From: Firm-13 sp964617375
GTDB taxonomy: Bacteria > Bacillota > Clostridia > Saccharofermentanales > Saccharofermentanaceae
Direction of reading: 5' to 3'
Length of the DNA: 64,000 nucleotides
NCBI GenBank assembly: GCA_964617375.1
Contig: CAZTXQ010000005.1
Coordinates: 31,270 to 95,269, forward strand
Shown: positions 36,120 to 44,249 of the stretch, piece after piece
Numbering within the stretch: the stretch's first letter is position 1
How the letters are laid out: each line of letters begins with the position of its first letter
Notes under the pieces: generated by a model
The model's database searches: none
Told to the model about the DNA's origin: nothing
Seen by the model: only the letters and a program-made list of their open reading frames with translations
Position numbers and translations under genes: made by a program

Positions 36120-36911
36120 ATGAATGTAAATGAAAAGAGAATGCTGGAATTACTTCGTGATCTGCGGGATAACCATGGTGTCGTTGCTATTAAGGCGGAA
36201 TTTGAGGCAGAAGGATCCCGTACGGACGAGCTTGTTAAGCTCAATGAAATCGTTTTTCGTGCGGATATGAACCTTATCATCAAGATCGGCGGCTGCGAGG
36301 CTGTTCGTGACCTTGACCAGTGTCGGATTCTTGGTGCTTCCGGCATTATGGCTCCCATGATCGAAACACCGTTTGCGATGAAGAAGTTTGTCGGCGCCGC
36401 CAAAAAGGTTTACGGGGATGAAGTCGGCGATATCGAGTGGATCATCAATACGGAGACCAAGACATGCCTTGCGAATTTTGATGAGATTCTCGACGAGGCG
36501 AAGGGCTTCCTGAACACCATCGCAATCGGCCGTGTCGATCTTTCCGGTTCCATGGACCTTCCCCGCTCTGTCATCAACGGAGAGGAAGTCTATCAGGCAT
36601 CCCGCATTTTCGCCGAAAAAGCAAAGGCCAGAGGCCTTGTCGTAGGCTTTGGCGGCGGCATTTCGTCCGATGCGATTCCGTTTATCGAGCGTATGTATGA
36701 CACCATCGACAAGTTCGAGACCAGAAAGGTCGTTTTCGCTGCCGGTGCCCTTCATAAGGACATCCGTGCCGGGCTTACGAAGGCGATGGAATTCGAGACA
36801 CTGTACCTGAAGAACAAGTGCGAGTTCTATGACCGTATGGCCTTCGAAGACAGAGACCGCCTGACCATGCTTGAGGGAAGGCTTGAAGTGGCCAAGAAAG
36901 AGAATTCCTGA
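36120..36911 (+). CDS. HpcH/HpaI aldolase/citrate-lyase-like protein
   Basis: A 263-residue TIM-barrel homologue. INTETKTCLANFDEI has the metal-binding Glu and FLNTIAIGRVDLSGSMDL the metal-binding Asp of the HpaI group. The N-terminal block usually holding the catalytic His reads AIKAEFEAEGSRTDEL without a His, and the pyruvate-binding Arg region reads IIKIGGCEAVRDL. The reaction may therefore differ from standard pyruvate aldolases. A carbon-carbon bond-forming or -breaking role on a 2-keto acid is the safest family statement. AGGAGG precedes the ATG. A strong terminator follows the gene. Confidence 0.75.
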   Translation: MNVNEKRMLELLRDLRDNHGVVAIKAEFEAEGSRTDELVKLNEIVFRADMNLIIKIGGCEAVRDLDQCRILGASGIMAPMIETPFAMKKFVGAAKKVYGDEVGDIEWIINTETKTCLANFDEILDEAKGFLNTIAIGRVDLSGSMDLPRSVINGEEVYQASRIFAEKAKARGLVVGFGGGISSDAIPFIERMYDTIDKFETRKVVFAAGALHKDIRAGLTKAMEFETLYLKNKCEFYDRMAFEDRDRLTMLEGRLEVAKKENS

Positions 36912-36943
36912 TAATTTCGTTTCTTCTTAATATGGGAATTAGA

Positions 36944-36973
36944 GGGCGGTAAAGTATCATTTACCGCCCTTTT
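36944..36973 (+). terminator. Intrinsic terminator after the aldolase-like gene
   Basis: Perfect 10-bp stem (GGGCGGTAAA and TTTACCGCCC), 6-base loop, then TTTT. It separates the ThDP/aldolase unit from the SDR/cyclase unit. Confidence 0.88.
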
Positions 36974-37010
36974 ATCATGAAGACCTGCCGCAGGTGCGTT
37001 TCCCGGTGCA

Positions 37011-37039
37011 TTGACTTTACCTGGGAACACATGGATAAT
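37011..37039 (+). promoter_or_regulatory. Sigma-A promoter of the SDR/cyclase unit
   Basis: TTGACT, 17 bases, GATAAT, each matching 5 of 6. It restarts transcription right after the terminator. It also rules out the upstream in-frame ATGs at 36977 and 37031 as starts of the SDR. Confidence 0.75.
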
Positions 37040-37078
37040 TATCGCAGGACTTTTAGAGGAATGGAGTGTACAGCTTAC

Positions 37079-37744
37079 ATGAAGACTGTCCTTATTACCG
37101 GAGCGAGCCGTGGAATCGGCAAGGCAATAGCGGAGAAATTCCGAGAGGAAGGTTACCGGGTTGTGACGCCGGGTCATGCGGAGCTGGATCTGAATATTCC
37201 GGCTTCTGTGGATGCATATATCGCCGGACATGTTTCGGATTCTTTTGATGTCATTATCAATAATGCCGGCATCAACGAAATCAACACGCTGGAGAATATT
37301 ACCGATGAGGAATTGGAACGCATGATGCGTGTGAATCTGACATCGCCGATTCGCCTGCTTCGCGGATTGGTCGGCTCGATGAAGGCTAAGAAATACGGCC
37401 GGATTGTGAATATCGGTTCCATTTGGGCGGTTGTATCGAGAGAAGGACGGCTTGCGTATTCGGCGACGAAGAATGGTCTGCACGGCGTGACGAATACGCT
37501 GGCGCTGGAGCTTGGGCCTTACAATATTCTTGTCAATACGGTGTGCCCGGGATACGTTCTTACCGAACTAACCAGGAAGAACAATACGGACAGGGAAATT
37601 GAGGAAATTGGCAAGAGTCTGCCGCTTCGAAGAATGGCAGAACCGGAAGAGATCGCTCAGTTCGTATACTTTTTGGCATCCGAAAGCAACACCTTTATCA
37701 CAGGTCAGAAGATCGCAATTGACGGAGGATTTACAATACAATGA
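37079..37744 (+). CDS. Short-chain dehydrogenase/reductase (classical SDR)
   Basis: A 221-residue classical SDR: TVLITGASRGIGKAI cofactor site, NNAGINEI, NIGSIWAV with the catalytic Ser, YSATK with the Tyr-Lys pair, NTVCPGYVLTE, and the family ending FITGQKIAIDGGFTIQ. It resembles FabG-like enzymes, but its setting in a sugar cassette points to reduction of a keto-sugar or keto-cyclitol (inference). ATG 37061 is an alternative start. ATG 37079 begins at the fold and has GGAG 11 bases before it. It overlaps the next gene by ATGA. Confidence 0.85.
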   Translation: MKTVLITGASRGIGKAIAEKFREEGYRVVTPGHAELDLNIPASVDAYIAGHVSDSFDVIINNAGINEINTLENITDEELERMMRVNLTSPIRLLRGLVGSMKAKKYGRIVNIGSIWAVVSREGRLAYSATKNGLHGVTNTLALELGPYNILVNTVCPGYVLTELTRKNNTDREIEEIGKSLPLRRMAEPEEIAQFVYFLASESNTFITGQKIAIDGGFTIQ

Positions 37745-38802
37745 TTATCAAATCACACATGAAGGATTATTCTGCCATCATCGAACCGGATTTTTCCTTC
37801 TTTTCGGAACTTAAGACCAGGAAGAATTCGCTGTGGGTTATCGACAGAGTCGTTTATGATCTCTATAAAAGCAAGCTGTTTGACGATGTTGACGAATCTC
37901 GCCTCTTTCTGATGGATGCGGTCGAAGAAAACAAGACGATGGATACGGTACTGATGATCTGTGAGAAATTCACGGCATTGTCCGCGAAGAGGAATGCGCT
38001 TCTGATTTCCGTCGGCGGCGGCATTGTTCAGGACGTCACCGGATTCGTGGCGAATATCTTATATCGAGGAATTCACTGGGTTTTCGTACCTACGACCCTT
38101 CTGGCCTGCTGTGACAGCTGCATAGGATCGAAAACATCGCTCAATTACAAACAGTTCAAAAATCTACTGGGCACCTTCTATCCGCCGGATGAACTGCATA
38201 TTTGCGCGGATTTTTTCAAAACCCTTACCGACCTTGATTTTAGCAGCGGCTTAGGCGAAGTTGTGAAATTCAATGTCATGTCCGGCATGTCCGGCGTTGA
38301 CCGGATCGAACAGAAAATCGACCTGCTGCTGGAGCGGGACACGGATACATTGAATGAATTTGTGGAGAGCTCGCTGCTTTTCAAGAAGCCTTACATTGAG
38401 AAGGATGAATTTGATCAGGGAGTGCGAATCTTTCTGAATTTTGCGCATACTTTCGGTCACGCCATTGAGAGCGTAAGCGGTTTCCGGATTCCTCACGGTT
38501 CGGCCGTTGCGATCGGTATGCTGATCGCCAACAACATCTCTGTGAACCGCGGTATTTTTGATGAGGCTGTTGCCAGGAGAATTGAGGCGGTATGCCGGAA
38601 GATTCTCACTCTTCATATCGATCCCGAGTATTTCCGGCTGGATCTCATTGTGCGGGCAATCCGAAACGATAAAAAGCAGATCAGTGAATCCCTGACGGCT
38701 GTTCTTCTGCACGGAGATATGGACATTATGATCAGTCACGATGTCACGGAAGAGGAAATGGGCAAAGCGTTTTCGCACGTTTTGCAGGTGCTGAATCAAT
38801 AG
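37741..38802 (+). CDS. 3-dehydroquinate-synthase-like cyclase
   Basis: A 353-residue member of the DHQS superfamily: SVGGGIVQDVTGFVA (NAD site) near 93, VPTTLLACCDSCIGSKTSLN near 120, FKNLLGTFYPP, GEVVKFN (metal Glu), NFAHTFGHAIES and HGSAVAIGM (metal His residues) and RNDKKQ. Catalytic metal and phosphate-site residues therefore look intact, but the DSSVGGKT and AEVIKYG blocks of true AroB are changed. No other shikimate gene is nearby. Relatives outside aromatic synthesis cyclise sedoheptulose 7-phosphate or other sugar phosphates, so a cyclitol or branched-sugar role is likely (inference). It shares an ATGA overlap with the SDR. A bidirectional terminator follows. Confidence 0.82.
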   Translation: MIIKSHMKDYSAIIEPDFSFFSELKTRKNSLWVIDRVVYDLYKSKLFDDVDESRLFLMDAVEENKTMDTVLMICEKFTALSAKRNALLISVGGGIVQDVTGFVANILYRGIHWVFVPTTLLACCDSCIGSKTSLNYKQFKNLLGTFYPPDELHICADFFKTLTDLDFSSGLGEVVKFNVMSGMSGVDRIEQKIDLLLERDTDTLNEFVESSLLFKKPYIEKDEFDQGVRIFLNFAHTFGHAIESVSGFRIPHGSAVAIGMLIANNISVNRGIFDEAVARRIEAVCRKILTLHIDPEYFRLDLIVRAIRNDKKQISESLTAVLLHGDMDIMISHDVTEEEMGKAFSHVLQVLNQ

Positions 38803-38842
38803 TACGGAAGCATTGATCAAATGAATAGATAAAGCACAAAAG

Positions 38843-38876
38843 AAAACCGCCTTCGAAAAATCGCAGGCGGTTTTTT
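38843..38876. terminator. Bidirectional intrinsic terminator
   Basis: AAAACCGCCT and AGGCGGTTTT arms with a 12-base loop, T run on the plus strand and A run on the other side. It lies between the convergent cyclase and rfbG genes and can stop both. Confidence 0.88.
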
Positions 38877-38932
38877 GTATGTTATAGACTGGACAAGAGC
38901 TACGTCAGCGCCTGCGTCTTTCGGTGACAGGA

Positions 38933-40039
38933 TCAGGTGCGGCTCTCCTTGCTGTCAGCTATGTATTGTCTGAGCTGCGTAAGACAAACCTCGAGCACAT
39001 CCCGGCCGTTCATATAAGCCTTATACCACTCCGTCGTTTTCTCGAGCGTAACGGGAAGAGGCCAGACGGGGTGCCAGCCGATGCGGTTCTCGATCTTCGA
39101 AATATCCAGCTTCAGATATCCGGCCTCGTGCGGCTGAGGATTGGAGTCAATCGCAAACGAAGCGCCGTCTCCCCATGTGCTGCAGATATTCCTGACGATG
39201 TATTCGACATCGCGGGCATCGTCGGATGAGGGTCCGATATTCCAGGCTTCCGCGAAAGACGCGCCGTCGTTATAGAGCTTCTCGGCCAGAAGGAGGTAAA
39301 CACCAACCGGCTCAAGTACGTGCTGCCACGGACGGGTCGCATACGGCGACCGGATATTGACCGGTGTACCTGCCATCACAGCGCGCATGATATCGGGGAT
39401 CAGACGGTCGCCCGCCCAATCGCCTCCGCCGATAACGTTGCCGGCACGGACAGTTGCGACACCGACCCTGTGCGAGTCGTATTTCGCGGGATGGAAATAA
39501 CTGCGGCGGAATGAGGATGTCACGAGCTCGGCACAACCCTTGCTGTTGGAGTACGGGTCATAGCCGCCCATCGGCTCGTCTTCGCGATAACCCCAGAACC
39601 ATTCCTTGTTCTCATAACATTTGTCGGTCGTAATGACAACGACCGAGCGAACCCCCGGAGTCTGCCTAACCGCCTCGAGAACGTTGACCGTTCCCATGAC
39701 GTTTATGGCATAGGTCTCGACGGGAAACTTGTAGGACTCGCGGACGAGAGGCTGCGCCGCCATATGGATGACGATCTCCGGCTTCGTATCGGAGAAGACT
39801 TTCTTGAGAGCATCCAGATCCCGGATGTCGCCGATCACGGAATGCATTCCGTCGGCTACGCGCGCATCGTTAAACAGGGAAGGGTCGGTCGGCGGATTGA
39901 GCGCAAAGCCGGTTAAGTCGGCGCCCATCTCCTTGAGCCAAATGGACATCCATGACCCCTTGAAGCCCGTGTGACCGGTAAGAAGCACGCGCTTACCCTT
40001 CCAGAATTCGGGGTTTACACCCGCTCTTATTTCTGACAT
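38933..40039 (-). CDS. rfbG: CDP-glucose 4,6-dehydratase
   Basis: Reverse-strand extended SDR of 368 residues converting CDP-glucose to CDP-4-keto-6-deoxyglucose. FWKGKRVLLTGHTGFKGSW is the RfbG-type cofactor site (with GHTGFKGSW rather than the RmlB form). VVITTDKCYENKEW holds the Thr-Asp-Lys and YSNSK the Tyr-Lys pair. RPWQHVLEPVGVYL is a further RfbG block. It follows rfbF by 18 bases in the same direction. Its product is the substrate for RfbH encoded at 44250-45596. Confidence 0.95.
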   Translation of the reverse strand: MSEIRAGVNPEFWKGKRVLLTGHTGFKGSWMSIWLKEMGADLTGFALNPPTDPSLFNDARVADGMHSVIGDIRDLDALKKVFSDTKPEIVIHMAAQPLVRESYKFPVETYAINVMGTVNVLEAVRQTPGVRSVVVITTDKCYENKEWFWGYREDEPMGGYDPYSNSKGCAELVTSSFRRSYFHPAKYDSHRVGVATVRAGNVIGGGDWAGDRLIPDIMRAVMAGTPVNIRSPYATRPWQHVLEPVGVYLLLAEKLYNDGASFAEAWNIGPSSDDARDVEYIVRNICSTWGDGASFAIDSNPQPHEAGYLKLDISKIENRIGWHPVWPLPVTLEKTTEWYKAYMNGRDVLEVCLTQLRQYIADSKESRT

Positions 40040-40057
40040 ATATTCCTCCTTAAAGGT

Positions 40058-40873
40058 TTACCAGATTTTCCAGGGTGCCTTGCCGCCGGCCCAGAGATCG
40101 TCCAGGGCCTGCTTGTCGCGCATGGTGTCCATCGGACGCCAGAAACCGGCATGACGGTAACAGGAGAGCTTTCCTTCGTGGGCGAGGGATTCCAGAGGCT
40201 GACGTTCAAGGACGCAGGAGTCTCCGTCCAGATAATCGAAAAGCGCGGGTTCCGCAACCATAAATCCGCCGTTGATCCACGAGCCGTCGCCCTTGGGCTT
40301 CTCGGCAAATCCGCTTACGTGGCTGTCGTCCGTCAGGGCGAGAGCTCCGAAACGGCCGTCGATCTGTACGCCCGTAAGCGTGCAGACGGCACCGGACTTC
40401 TTGTGATGTTCAATCACGGCAGGGATATCGACGTCGGAAACGCCGTCACCGTAGGTGAGAAGGAAGGGCTCGTCACCGATATAGGGCTGAATACGCTTGA
40501 TACGGCCGCCTGTCATCGTATTGAGGCCTGTATTGACCAGCGTAACACGCCAGGGCTCGGCGATATTCTTGTGAATAACCTTGCGGTTTCCGTCCTTGAA
40601 ATCGAATGTGACATCGGACATATGCATATAGTAATCGGCAAAATACTCTTTGATGATGTGTCCCTTATATCCGAGACAAATGACAAAATCGTTGAATCCA
40701 TATTGAGAATAGATCTTCATAATGTGCCACAGAATCGGATAATCGCCGATTTCGATCATCGGTTTCGGCTTCAGATGGGATTCTTCGCTGATGCGCGTTC
40801 CTAATCCGCCGGCTAAAATGACTACTTTCATATCTGTTTGCAGATGGTTGCCATACATGCACAGGCGTCCCAT
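40058..40873 (-). CDS. rfbF: Glucose-1-phosphate cytidylyltransferase
   Basis: Reverse-strand nucleotidyltransferase of 271 residues that makes CDP-glucose. KVVILAGGLGTRISEES and KPKPMIEIGDYPILWHIMK are the RfbF signature, FLLTYGDGVSDVDI the metal site. Salmonella RfbF is about 257 residues, which would match a start at ATG 40831. However only ATG 40873 has a ribosome site (AGGGGG at the proper distance), so a 14-residue N-terminal extension is likely. It is the first gene of the rfbF-rfbG unit, with a TATAAT box at 40905-40900. Confidence 0.95.
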   Translation of the reverse strand: MGRLCMYGNHLQTDMKVVILAGGLGTRISEESHLKPKPMIEIGDYPILWHIMKIYSQYGFNDFVICLGYKGHIIKEYFADYYMHMSDVTFDFKDGNRKVIHKNIAEPWRVTLVNTGLNTMTGGRIKRIQPYIGDEPFLLTYGDGVSDVDIPAVIEHHKKSGAVCTLTGVQIDGRFGALALTDDSHVSGFAEKPKGDGSWINGGFMVAEPALFDYLDGDSCVLERQPLESLAHEGKLSCYRHAGFWRPMDTMRDKQALDDLWAGGKAPWKIW

Positions 40874-40878
40874 CCACG

Positions 40879-40884
40879 CCCCCT
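40879..40884 (-). promoter_or_regulatory. Ribosome binding site deciding the rfbF start
   Basis: AGGGGG on the minus strand, 5 bases before ATG 40873. The shorter canonical start at 40831 has no such site. Confidence 0.6.
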
Positions 40885-40899
40885 TTCTGTAATGAAGCT

Positions 40900-40905
40900 A
40901 TTATA
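40900..40905 (-). promoter_or_regulatory. -10 box for rfbF-rfbG
   Basis: Perfect TATAAT on the minus strand, 27 bases before the rfbF ATG. The -35 position is only T-rich, so the promoter may need help or be weak. Confidence 0.5.
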
Positions 40906-40928
40906 CACTATGCCAGAGTTGAAAAAAA

Positions 40929-40937
40929 TGATATAAT
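40929..40937 (+). promoter_or_regulatory. Extended -10 promoter for the GT-C gene
   Basis: TGATATAAT, an extended -10 (TGn plus perfect TATAAT). Transcription would begin near 40944, which lies after the in-frame ATG 40939 and supports the TTG 40987 start. Confidence 0.55.
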
Positions 40938-40971
40938 CATGCGAGTTTTAAAGATGTTCACTATCTTGATC

Positions 40972-40978
40972 AGGAGGG
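40972..40978 (+). promoter_or_regulatory. Ribosome binding site deciding a TTG start
   Basis: AGGAGGG lies 8 bases before TTG 40987. Confidence 0.65.
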
Positions 40979-40986
40979 TTTTCAAT

Positions 40987-42345
40987 TTGAAGAGTCAGAA
41001 CAGGCTGTGGATCTATTCCGTGATCATTATTGCGGGCCTCGCAATTTTCTGCCTTTACAGCTATTTTGGCCATAAATACTGGGGACTCTCGTATCCGCGG
41101 GACAGCTTTCTGTTTATGTGGGGCGACCGCTTTATGGACTTTTTCAATGTCAACAAAATGTCGAGCGGTCTTGATCCTTATATAACCGGCGGATCTTCGT
41201 ATCCCCCGCTGGCGATGGTTATCGCATATCTTGTCGGCCTTTTTATTCCCGGTACACCGGTGCAGGCTGCGGCCGAGATCCGGAATCAGGGACCGTTCGG
41301 TAAATATGTTCTTGTCGGGATGTATGTGGTCTGTATCCTTCTTATATCTGTTTTTGCCTGGCGCCGCATATGGAAGCAGGCGAGAAAAGCAGAAGAGAAG
41401 GCCCCGGTCCGTGTGAGTCTGTCAAAACCAAGAAGAGTTTTGCGGATGGTTCCGAGAATTCTTTTACTCGCCGCCGTAACTCTGGGAATCGCATTGACCG
41501 CGCCGATGATTTTCGCAATTGACCGCGGCAATTATCTGATCATCTGCACGCTTTTTATTGCTCTGTTCTGTATTTTCTACGGCAAAAACGATTATGCGGC
41601 ATCCGTTTTTCTCGCGCTGGCCGCGTGTCTCAAGATATTCCCGATCGTCCTTTTCTATCTGTTTTTCCGCCAGCGCAAATGGAAGCCGCTGTTCGTCGGA
41701 GTCGGCACGGGCGCTGCCCTCACGGTCGGATCGACGCTTCTGTTCAAGGGCGGCTTCTTCGAGAACCTGATGTCTTTTGCGAAGAATCTCATGAATTTTT
41801 CCGGCGGTATCGACCCGTATTTTTCGGATCTGTATCTGAATGCAATCGGAACGCGGAGTTTTCTGGCATCCATATCGATCATGTTCAGGGGCCATATATC
41901 GGACAAGCTTCATATCGTAACCCTTACGACGGTTGTCAATATTCTGCTCCTGATCTTTGTCATAATCCTGTGCCTGCTCGAAAAGAGGCCGTGGAGACAG
42001 ATTCTGTATTTAAGCTTTTTCATGGTTCTTTTCCCGAATCCTTCCTATTGCTACAATCTGGCGTATCTGACCGGTCCGATCCTTCTGTTCCTTCTGAAAG
42101 AAGAGAAGGAGCGCTTTGACTGGTTGTTCCTGACCGGACTTGCACTTCTGATGATTCCCAAGAGTTACTACTATTTCAACGCGCGATTTGTCAACGGAGA
42201 ACGTCTCATGGGCTTAAATTGCCTGATCGATCCGCTGATCATGTTAATCCTTCTGGGATTCTCCTTTGTCGAGCTTCTTTTCCTTCTCAAAAAAAGGAAG
42301 AGCGCCCGTCTTCGCCCGCGGGACTCCCATCCGGAGGCGATTTAA
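40987..42345 (+). CDS. Membrane glycosyltransferase-like protein (DUF2029/GT87-like)
   Basis: A 452-residue multi-pass protein paralogous to the one at 32772-34094. DRFMDFFNVNKM and SSYPPLAMVIAYLVG form the presumed outer catalytic loop, and AACLKIFPIVLFYLFFRQRKWK is the second shared block. A cytoplasmic basic insert lies near residues 130-160. It probably uses a polyprenyl-phosphate sugar on the outer face, perhaps the one made by the GtrB-like enzyme at 43295. The TTG start is chosen from its ribosome site and the promoter position. Two bases separate it from the next gene. Confidence 0.76.
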   Translation: MKSQNRLWIYSVIIIAGLAIFCLYSYFGHKYWGLSYPRDSFLFMWGDRFMDFFNVNKMSSGLDPYITGGSSYPPLAMVIAYLVGLFIPGTPVQAAAEIRNQGPFGKYVLVGMYVVCILLISVFAWRRIWKQARKAEEKAPVRVSLSKPRRVLRMVPRILLLAAVTLGIALTAPMIFAIDRGNYLIICTLFIALFCIFYGKNDYAASVFLALAACLKIFPIVLFYLFFRQRKWKPLFVGVGTGAALTVGSTLLFKGGFFENLMSFAKNLMNFSGGIDPYFSDLYLNAIGTRSFLASISIMFRGHISDKLHIVTLTTVVNILLLIFVIILCLLEKRPWRQILYLSFFMVLFPNPSYCYNLAYLTGPILLFLLKEEKERFDWLFLTGLALLMIPKSYYYFNARFVNGERLMGLNCLIDPLIMLILLGFSFVELLFLLKKRKSARLRPRDSHPEAI

Positions 42346-42347
42346 AT

Positions 42348-43244
42348 ATGCGTGTTCTGTTAACCGGCGGATCCGGCTTTATCGGACGCAATCTGACCGA
42401 GGCCTTAGGTCCGGAGTACGAAATACTGGCGCCGCGCCATACGGAACTGGATCTTTTCGAGGAGAATTCGGTTCGAAAATGGTTCTCGGAAAACCAGGTC
42501 GATGCCGTAATCCATTCAGCTACCAAGCCGGGTCACAGGAACGCCGCCGATCCGACATCGATCGCGATCACCAATCTTCATATGTTTTCCAATCTTTTCG
42601 AAAGCGCACGGGCCGCGGAAGTCGGGAAATTCCTGTTCCTCGGATCGGGGTCTGAATTTGACATGCGGAATTACCGTCCGCGCATGACGGAAGAGAGCCT
42701 CGGGGCGTTTATCCCGGCGGACGACACCGGTTTTTCCAAATATGTGTGCACACGTATGATGAATGGAATTCCGGGATATGTGAACGTACGCTTTTTCGGT
42801 ATTTTCGGGAAATACGAAGACTATGCGATCCGGTTCATTTCGAATGCGGTCTGCAAGGCGATTTTTGATCTTCCGATTACACTTCGTCAGGATAAACGGT
42901 TCGACTATACGTCCGTACAGGACGGCGTCCGCGCGATCGGACGTTTTCTTTGTGCGGCTCCGGAGAGTTTACGGTACAATGATTATAACGTTACGCCGGA
43001 CCGGACCGTGAGTCTTCTGGAAGTGGCCCGCATTGTGCGGGATATCGCGGGTAAACCCGATCTTCCGATTATGGTCGGATCTCCGGGACAGGGACTTGAG
43101 TACAGCGGTGATAACGGAAGGTTTAAAGAACGGTTCCCCGATTTTTCCTTTACCCCCATCGAGGATTCGGTGAAGGAACTCTACGACTGGTACGAATCGG
43201 TCAAAGAACAAATTGACAGGGACAAGCTTCTGGTTGATAAATAG
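42348..43244 (+). CDS. NAD-dependent nucleotide-sugar SDR with altered active site
   Basis: A 298-residue extended SDR. RVLLTGGSGFIGRNL binds the cofactor, IHSATKPGHRN and FLGSGSEFDMRNY follow. The usual YGxSK catalytic pair reads TGFSK: Lys is kept but Tyr is Thr (near residue 127). DYTSVQDGVRAI and the C-terminal half match reductases/epimerases such as RfbJ-like enzymes. It may be the keto-reductase of the CDP-deoxysugar, or a non-reductive partner. The frame is open further upstream but GGAGG and the fold start support ATG 42348. It lies between a GT-C and a GtrB-like gene. Confidence 0.78.
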   Translation: MRVLLTGGSGFIGRNLTEALGPEYEILAPRHTELDLFEENSVRKWFSENQVDAVIHSATKPGHRNAADPTSIAITNLHMFSNLFESARAAEVGKFLFLGSGSEFDMRNYRPRMTEESLGAFIPADDTGFSKYVCTRMMNGIPGYVNVRFFGIFGKYEDYAIRFISNAVCKAIFDLPITLRQDKRFDYTSVQDGVRAIGRFLCAAPESLRYNDYNVTPDRTVSLLEVARIVRDIAGKPDLPIMVGSPGQGLEYSGDNGRFKERFPDFSFTPIEDSVKELYDWYESVKEQIDRDKLLVDK

Positions 43245-43294
43245 ACGGCGAGACGGAAAAGTTAAGAAGAACAGGATTTTTTAGGAGAATTTGT

Positions 43295-44239
43295 ATGAAA
43301 AAAATCAGCATCATGACAGCCTGTTATAACGAAGAAGAGAATGTTGTTCAGTTGACGGACGCCGTGCGTAAAATCATGGGCGAGGAACTGCCGGCATATG
43401 ATTATGAACATGTCTTCATCGACAACTGCTCCGAAGACAATACCCTTGCTCTCCTTAAAGAGATTTGTGCGAAGGACCCGCATGTCAAGGTCATCGAAAA
43501 TGCGCGCAACTTTGGACATATCCGATCGCCGTTTCACGGCCTTCTCCAGACCGAAGGCGACTGCACCATCAGCATGGCGGCCGATTTTCAGGAACCGCCC
43601 GCCCTCATTCCGACCTTTGTCAAGAAATGGGAGGAAGGCTTCAAGGTTGTCTGCGCCGTAAAGACGACCAGCAAAGAAAACAAAATGATGTTCGGCATAC
43701 GCAAATTCTACTACAACATAGTAAAGAAGATGTCCGAGGTCGATTCGATTGATAATTTCACCGGATTTGGCCTTTACGACAAACAGGTAATCGCAGCCCT
43801 GCGCCTGATGGAAGATCCGTATCCGTATTTTCGCGGACTGATCTGCGAAATCGGATTCAAGCGCGCGATCGTCGAGTTCAACCAACCGAAGCGCGAGCGC
43901 GGCAAGACGCACAACAGTTTTTACACGCTGTTTGACATGGCGATGCTCGGCATTACGGCGAATTCCAAGGTTCCCCTTCGTCTTGCGACGATTACCGGAT
44001 TTGTCTTCTCCGTTCTTTCCCTCGGTGTCGCGATTCTCTACTTCGTGCTGAAGCTGATTTTCTGGAACAGTATGTCGATGGGCATGGCGCCGATCGTCAT
44101 CGGCATGTTTTTCTTCTTCTCGGTCCAATTGTTTTTTACCGGGCTTCTCGGTGAATATATAGCACAGATTCTGACGAAGGTCACGAATCGCCCCCGCGTC
44201 ATCGAGAGTGAGCGGATCAATTTTGAAGATAAGAAATGA
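43295..44239 (+). CDS. GtrB-like polyprenyl-phosphate glycosyltransferase (GT2)
   Basis: A 314-residue protein with a GT-A domain starting ISIMTACYNEEENVVQL, FIDNCSEDNT and a SMAADFQEPPALIP acid block where DPM1/GtrB enzymes have DADLQ. Two C-terminal membrane helices and LLGEYIAQILTKVTNRP close it. It would charge undecaprenyl phosphate with a sugar, perhaps the CDP-linked unusual sugar made by its neighbours. That substrate is inferred from position only. rfbH starts 10 bases after its stop. Confidence 0.86.
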   Translation: MKKISIMTACYNEEENVVQLTDAVRKIMGEELPAYDYEHVFIDNCSEDNTLALLKEICAKDPHVKVIENARNFGHIRSPFHGLLQTEGDCTISMAADFQEPPALIPTFVKKWEEGFKVVCAVKTTSKENKMMFGIRKFYYNIVKKMSEVDSIDNFTGFGLYDKQVIAALRLMEDPYPYFRGLICEIGFKRAIVEFNQPKRERGKTHNSFYTLFDMAMLGITANSKVPLRLATITGFVFSVLSLGVAILYFVLKLIFWNSMSMGMAPIVIGMFFFFSVQLFFTGLLGEYIAQILTKVTNRPRVIESERINFEDKK

Positions 44240-44249
44240 GGAACGAAGT

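Noticed and set aside
37741..38802. Naming the cyclase aroB
   Set aside because: Key stretches differ from AroB and no aromatic pathway gene is nearby; the superfamily name is safer.
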